Of a DNA stretch of 64,000 nt, positions 58,590 through 64,000 are shown one piece after another. The stretch's first letter is position 1. Every line of letters starts with the position of its first letter. The position numbers and the translations under genes are program-made. The stretch covers positions 29,729,318 through 29,793,317 of the forward strand of contig CM065379.1 in the NCBI GenBank assembly GCA_033060915.1. The letters are read 5' to 3'. Under the pieces are notes generated by a model, which saw only the letters and a list, made by a program, of their open reading frames with translations, did not search any database and was not told the DNA's origin. This DNA comes from Euryodendron excelsum. Taxonomy: Eukaryota; Streptophyta; Magnoliopsida; Ericales; Pentaphylacaceae.

Positions 58590-60030
58590 AGCTTTGTAGT
58601 GCACTAGCTTGAATGAATAATCGAAAAAAGACTTGCACTTGCGAAGAGGAAGGAGCCACGAAAGGCTTGCTTGGAGGAAATAATGCATAGTCGAACCTCC
58701 AACAGTGATAATCAAAATAGATTAGAGAAGAAAGGTTGTGGCCGTTAGGGACGCACAAACGGACTGAACAACCTGAGAACCAAACCAAACCAACCCCTAT
58801 TTGGTTTGGGTCTATTAAATGATCGGATCGATTTGGGTCTAAAAAATGTCAAACTGATCTATTCGGTTTGGTTCTTGGTTCTACATTTTCTGGTCCCAAA
58901 CCAAACTGAGAACCAACCCAACTCGAACTAACCCAAGAACCGAATCGAGACCCGATCTTTATATCTCACAAAATTCTACTTATATTTTATATATGCTATT
59001 AAATCATTATTATTTGTAGTTAATTATTATTGGTTTGTATTTATATGCCATTTTTTATTTTTTTGAAAAATTAAGGATATAAGACCAATCATATTATTTT
59101 ATTTTTTTGAATAAATAAGTTAAATAATATACAATAAAATTGGAACCGACCCTACCCAACCCAATATGGACCCGAGCCAACCCGAGGCGTGGAACCAAAC
59201 CTAATCGAACCAACCCAAACTGACTCAGGTTGGTTCAGTTCGGTTCAGTTTCATTAAATAATCGGTTCAATTATGGGTCCAAAATTCTGGAACCGATAAA
59301 GATCAAGTTAGTTCTGGGTCTAGCACGAACCCGAACCTGCACACCCTTAACGGCCGTGCAAAAAGGCCTTAAACTGAGTAGATGAAGGCACAAATAGAAG
59401 AGAACAACCTCAAACTGTGGCTCACCAAGTAGTTGGATCAGTGTACTAAGAGGGAGGAGAAAGGGACTGCGAACAACCCTAACAGCCCTGGCCTAGTTTA
59501 TCCACTTCACCATTTGAAATGTCGATAGATGGATTAGAGCCCCCCAAGAAATTTTCCATGCTGTAATTCACGCTCTATAACGGACAAATAGACCCAGTGG
59601 CACTCATTTATCATTTCAAACAAGCAATAACACTACGGAATGGAAATGACCCCATGATGTGCAAGGTATTCACAGCCAATATGGGGAGGTTGCCTTGAGG
59701 TGGTTTGATAAGTTACCGCTTCATTTAGTGGGTAGTTAGGATCAACTAGCAAATGCATTTACTTCCAAGCATCTGAGAGAGGTAGACTCGGTGCTTGCTA
59801 TGAGAGAGAGAGAGAGAGAATATGTGTGAGGAGATATTAGCCTCATTCACACATGACCTCCCATCTGACAGCCTGCTCTAAGTCTCTTATAAACTGAGCA
59901 AGTACAAGCATGATGGATCTTATGCAATGTATACAGAGCAGTACTCGAAAGTTAAGGAAGATCTTGGTTGTATCGAGCCCAAAGGCCCCTCACCCAAATT
60001 GCTGACCAAAATAGATAATTAAGACAATTA
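58590..60030 (+). pseudogene. Ty3/gypsy gag remnant, gag-core part
   Basis: Continues the level-0 element on plus, interrupted by a MITE (58746-59349). The gag core is readable at 59540-60000 with stops and shifts: NGQIDPVALIYHFKQAI, NGNDPMMCKVFTANMG, LRWFDKLPLHLVG, then REVDSVLAM and YSKVKEDLGCIEP. The WF motif and DP..H-like spacing are typical of the retrotransposon gag domain. A GA microsatellite (59800-59818) has grown inside the frame. No pol follows, so the element is truncated. Confidence 0.7.
58746..59349. mobile_element. hAT-like MITE
   Basis: About 604 bp with imperfect terminal inverted repeats, TAGGGACGCACAAACGG at left and the complement of TAAGGGTGTGCAGGTTCGG at right. It is flanked by 8-bp near-duplicates GTGGCCGT (58738-58745) and ACGGCCGT (59350-59357). 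The interior is rich in GGTTCGGTTT-type motifs, typical of plant hAT-type MITEs. No coding capacity. Confidence 0.65.
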
Positions 60031-60225
60031 TTACATCATGAGGGTATTTTTGACTTTTCACATACTATATATATACCCAAGTATGTATTCAACTAGCCTT
60101 GAAAACCATGAAAAAAAGAGGCAAATAAAGCTTTTATTAGCTCTGGTTAATAGACCATCCTGTCCCCTATCTCTCTCTTTCAATGTTATCTTCCTCACCT
60201 TCCTCATCTTCAATAGGCACTCCTA

Positions 60226-60251
60226 CCCCCCCCCCCCCCCCCCCCCCCCCC
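60226..60251 (+). repeat. Poly(C) run, 26 bases
   Basis: An uninterrupted C homopolymer. It is unusual in an A/T-rich plant context, and its length may be unreliable in the assembly. Confidence 0.85.
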
Positions 60252-60339
60252 AAAGGATACTTCACATTCATTTTCTCGACACCTCCCATGTCCCCTCCAC
60301 TTTGTCATTATCAAGCCCCACCTACCACCATGCTAGCTC

Positions 60340-60520
60340 CAATGTTTTGAAAATCGGACCAGACCAGCCAGTTAAACCATCAATCGGCTCAAGTACCAGT
60401 CCGAACCAACCCTCAAAATGGTTCAAGGTGAAACGTTGGTGTATTTTTTAAAAATTGTTCAAAATTATGGTTCAACCAGTGACTCGTTCGAACTGGTAAC
60501 GGTTCGCTTGAACCTTGCTC
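60340..60520. mobile_element. Possible MITE fragment (GAAAATCGGACC type)
   Basis: The opening CAATGTTTTGAAAATCGGAC and internal AACCAGT/ACTGGT, GGTTCAA motifs resemble a widespread plant MITE class. I could not find the matching right terminus or a TSD. Confidence 0.3.
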
Positions 60521-60679
60521 ACCATCTCCGACACTAAAAGCTGTTTTCCCCATTCGATTCTGGCACTGCAGCTCACTTCCCTAGGTCTTCCCCTTCCCTT
60601 TCAGTAACCAATACCTCTCTCCTTCTCCTAAATACACACACACTCTCTCTCTTAGTATAATCCCTAGACCTTTCTCTCT

Positions 60680-61264
60680 TTCACGTTAATTGATTGTACT
60701 TTAAAAGTGCAATTATAACACTTTAACTTGTACTTTGTTAGTCTTACTTTAGGATTGTATCTACCTTTTTAGGTAGATTTTAGTATTAACTGAGTTTGTT
60801 TTTCTTTGTATAGGTTTTGAGCTAAATTGGAGGACTTCGGACACAATTCGGACATAAGTTTCAAGGAAATGCGTGTGAAACCCTAATCTCGTATTTTCAT
60901 GATTAGTTGAATTGCATATTAAACGTAGTTGAATTAGATATATTGCAAATTGTGGTACTTGTGTGTGCCACTTGTGTTATTTCATTAGTGGTAAGTTAGA
61001 TGGTGAGTTGAGTGGTGAGTCATTAGTGAGTGAGTGTATAAGATACCTAAGGAGGTGAGATATGTTATTGTATCTCTATTGAAGTGAATTAAGAGGAAGG
61101 GAGGGTGTCAGTGGGAGAGAAAAAAAAAAAAAGAATGATGACAAGAGGGGACAAGGAGACAAATGAAAAAAGAAAAGAAAGAAAAAGAAAGGAAAAAACA
61201 AGAATTGTAGGGGGTGAGTGGCCTCGCATGATGAGATAGAGAAGAGAGGAAAGATAGCTGCCAT

Positions 61265-61318
<54 letters not shown>

Positions 61319-63259
61319 CTTGGAGAGAGAGGGAGCAATCATTGGAAAAGAGGAAGAAGAAGAAAAGAGGGAAAAAAATCTAAGGAAGCTTTCTTACACT
61401 TTGTTTTCCTCATCTAAGGTGAGTATCATGTTTGTTTCATCTTGTTTTCTCTAATTATTGCATGTTATATGAGTCATGCCATGGAAGGAGGAGGATGGAG
61501 GTGAGATCTTCCATGGTAAAAACTTAGAATCACCCATGGCAGCCATAACAGAGTATTCTCTATGAAAATGCTACTGTTTGGAGACATTTCAACCTAGCTA
61601 AAAATGTTATTTGTGGCTAAATTTTGGAACACTGTAAGCTAGAGTTATGAGGATCATTTGGGTTTTGGATTCACTTAAAAATGTTGTAATTTTGAATTAT
61701 GGTGAATTTTTGAAATGGGACTGTCTCTACAGATTTTTGATGCCCAGATCTGTCCAGATCTATAACCTTTGGTTTGACAAAGCATTCGACCAAGTTAGAG
61801 TAGCCCAAAAATTATAAAATTTTTACTGTATCTAGGAGCAAGGTAGATGATAATCTGTATCAAATTTCACGTCATTTAGATGTCGTTTACCTATATTATT
61901 AATTTATCAAACATAGATCATTTGCTGCTGAATTCGAGTTTCTACAGCACTGCCATGTTTTAGAAAATACCAAATAAATACTTAGAAGTGTTCAAAAAAT
62001 GTAAAATTTGATCTGGATACTCTTTGATATGTCTATTTTTTATTTCTAAAGTTTTAGAATTTTTGGATATAATCTCACGAAGTTATGTCCGGAATATGAG
62101 GCCTGTGTCAGTTTGGCAGATTAGAGGACTTAGTGTATTTTGGTTTTTTTTTTTAGCTCTAGCTTTACATTGGGAGTTTAATTGAGATTAGCATATGGTA
62201 ATTCTAATGCATAATTTCAGTGCTATAACTTGTTTCGAGTATATACATTATAGTAATGATTATTAGAGTATACATTGAGTTTCTTAAACTAATACGGTTG
62301 TGGTGATAGGAGCTAACGGAGAGCAAGATCCTTCAACATTAACCAAGAAGTGATCTTTGACGTAGTGTGTGTGCAGTGACAGGTGGGATTTTGTGATAAT
62401 CTTATTCATGTTGAATGCATTATTTATTTGTATATGTATAGTGGTGGTGAATTCATATGAGGTGTTGAAGGTGTTCATATATGAGGTGAAATTGGTATTT
62501 ATATCTATGAGAAGTTCTGTAGAGACATTAATGATTCTATATATATGGTGGCATTGCATACCATCCATATTGTATGCCTTACATTGCACTGGAGAGAGTT
62601 AACCATGGTGGGATAACCAAGGCTTAGTCATGGTGGACTAGCCTAGGGGTGCCACGGTGGGCATTCCTTGATAACACACCATCGATATATTGGGCCAACG
62701 TTATTTAAAATTGTGTGCACATATGGGTGATACATTCATTGCATTGAGGCATCCACGATATATCTATTGATCATTTTTACCGTGTACACTATGGGTTTTT
62801 ATTATCATTCTTTATGAGTTTGATTATCTATCGTGAATATGTTGATAATTAGCTCACAGCCACACAGACTGTTTTGACAGGTAACTTGGAAATGACGGTT
62901 TGGTTCACTGCAGTCTTGGTCCTTGGATGTCGAGTATTGGGGCTTGGGAGAGTTCCATTGTCTTACTTTCAGTTTCATGGTTGTGTTTTATGTGAGACGT
63001 TGGGTTTTGGTGTTATGTTTTAAATTGGTATAATGGTAAAGAATTTTATGAAAGGATGTTGATTATTTTCCAGTGGTAATATATTTCCTTTGGAGAGTTT
63101 ATTATATTTTCCTCATTATATTTTTTATCTAGTATATTTCGCTGCGTTCTTTTATTTTCAAGTATATGTTGAGGTGTCATTCGCAAGTATGGTAACTTGT
63201 GCGATCACGCCTCACCTAATGTGACATAATTAATATCTAAATGGGTTGGGGGTGTGACA
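60680..63259 (+). repeat. 3' part of another gypsy LTR (left edge uncertain)
   Basis: The right end is clear: GGGTTGGGGGTGTGACA at 63259, the usual chromovirus-type LTR end. Directly after it, ATGCTGCCAGAGTATAAGC resembles a decayed Met-tRNA primer site (TTGGTATCAGAGC type), which would make this a 5' LTR on plus. A TTTTGACAGGTAAC acceptor-like motif lies at 62871-62884, as in related LTRs. I could not find a TG start, so the left boundary is a guess. It contains a (GA)n microsatellite. Confidence 0.5.
61268..61316 (+). repeat. (GA)n microsatellite
   Basis: About 24 GA units. It is followed by more A/G-rich sequence to 61370. Confidence 0.9.
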
Positions 63260-64000
63260 ATGCTGCCAGAGTATAAGCTGTTAAAGCTATGATAAAGCAC
63301 GCAGAGCTAATACTTTGAAAGGCTATATCTCTCAAGTCAGAAGTGCTACCGAGGTCCGTAATATATCAATTCATATAACTTTTCAAGATCTACCCATCTA
63401 GAGAAGGTCACTGCCCGTCCTGATGATTTATTAAGGGCATTTGGACGGCCATCCATACTTATTTTTTCGTTTTCTTCAACAAAGCTACTGCCCATCCGGA
63501 TAGTTTCTCATGGGCGTCTGGATAGCCCATCAGCAAAACTGTCAGGATGCCTTCCAAAGCTGTTGGGATGCTCCGCAACGGGCAAGAATCCTTCTAAGAC
63601 TAGGATTAAGGTCTTTTTAAGCCCAAATGAGTCCTTTTGAGTGCAATATAGTTAGGAAACTTTAGAACTATGTTTTTTTAGGTCTTTTTGAGAGCTTTTT
63701 ACATACAAGAACTTTAGATTGTAATTAATTCTTGTTTATATTCAAGATTGGATGTTCTTTCAATTGTTTCAAGCTTTCAATGCAAGTTTTATTTGCTTTC
63801 TCATGGATTCAAGTAGCTAAATTCTTTCTTGGCATGAGTTGTGAAGATTAATTGGTTAAGGGAGACTTCTTCAAGGTGTTAGTGTGCTTTCAAGATTTAA
63901 TCTTCTCAAACCCAAGATTTACTTTCTTCTTCTCAAATTCTTTTGAAATCAAGTGTTTATGATCAAATTCTAAACATACACACAGACAAGCTTTGAATTG
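63260..64000. other. Unassigned non-coding sequence
   Basis: After the primer-site-like start I see no gag frame. Repeated phrases (GCCCGTCCTGATGA, GCCCATCCGGATAG, GGGCGTCTGGATAG, 63410-63520) look like degenerate repeats inside a different LTR. No boundary is visible before the window ends. Confidence 0.4.

Noticed and set aside
60038..60451. 137-codon frame on plus
   Set aside because: It runs through the poly(C) tract and a MITE-like fragment; no domain.
61076..61454. Ser/Leu or Arg/Glu repeat frames
   Set aside because: Translation of the (GA)n microsatellite.

Overview
The window is plant nuclear DNA, almost entirely LTR retrotransposons inserted into one another. I see no host gene, no RNA gene and no CRISPR array. 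The lineages present (Ty1/copia, chromovirus, and a giant Tat/Ogre-type Ty3/gypsy element with ~4.8 kb LTRs, an archaeal-like second RNase H and an extra antisense ORF) point to a flowering plant with a repeat-rich genome. I cannot name the species.

The nest can be read from target-site duplications (TSDs). Level 0 is an old Ty3/gypsy gag remnant (1-705, resuming at 58590-60020). Level 1 is a complete but decayed Ty1/copia element (706-58589, TSD AGCTT). Level 2, inside the copia, holds a 5.0 kb solo LTR A1 (3643-8620, TSD ACAGA), an unrelated 1.7 kb solo LTR (8699-10416, TSD AGAAG/GGAAG), and a rearranged chromovirus whose LTRs face in opposite directions (12175-57667, TSD CTCTG). Level 3, inside the left chromovirus LTR, is an Ogre-like element on the minus strand (12640-51882, TSD AGTAC). 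Level 4, inside the Ogre-like element, is three more solo LTRs of the A family: A2 (14376-19535, TSD GTAAC/ATAAC), A3 (33046-38292, TSD GAGTG) and A4 (41496-46554, TSD ACCGT). Without its insertions the Ogre-like element is about 23.8 kb and the copia about 5.7 kb.

The Ogre-like element reads right to left: 5' LTR (51882-47073), tRNA primer-binding site, leader, gag-protease-G-patch (40312-38314), a predicted intron, RT / RNase H / archaeal-like RNase H / integrase (32886-29280), a hypervariable 3' region, polypurine tract, and 3' LTR (22679-12640). On the opposite strand, between integrase and 3' LTR, lies a 1.9 kb extra ORF (26116-28008, plus strand). It resembles the plant DUF7745 / plant-mobile-domain proteins and has six stop codons but no frameshift. 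Next to it is a ~99 bp tandem array partly organised in 300 bp blocks.

The right end (58590-64000) holds the rest of the level-0 gag, an hAT-like MITE, simple repeats and the 3' part of another gypsy LTR ending at 63259 beside a primer-site-like sequence. Every coding region is broken, so no element here could move without help. The main points of interest are the antisense ORF, the phase-compatible intron, the inverted-LTR chromovirus, the promoter palindromes of the A LTRs and a primer-site-like motif inside the LTRs.
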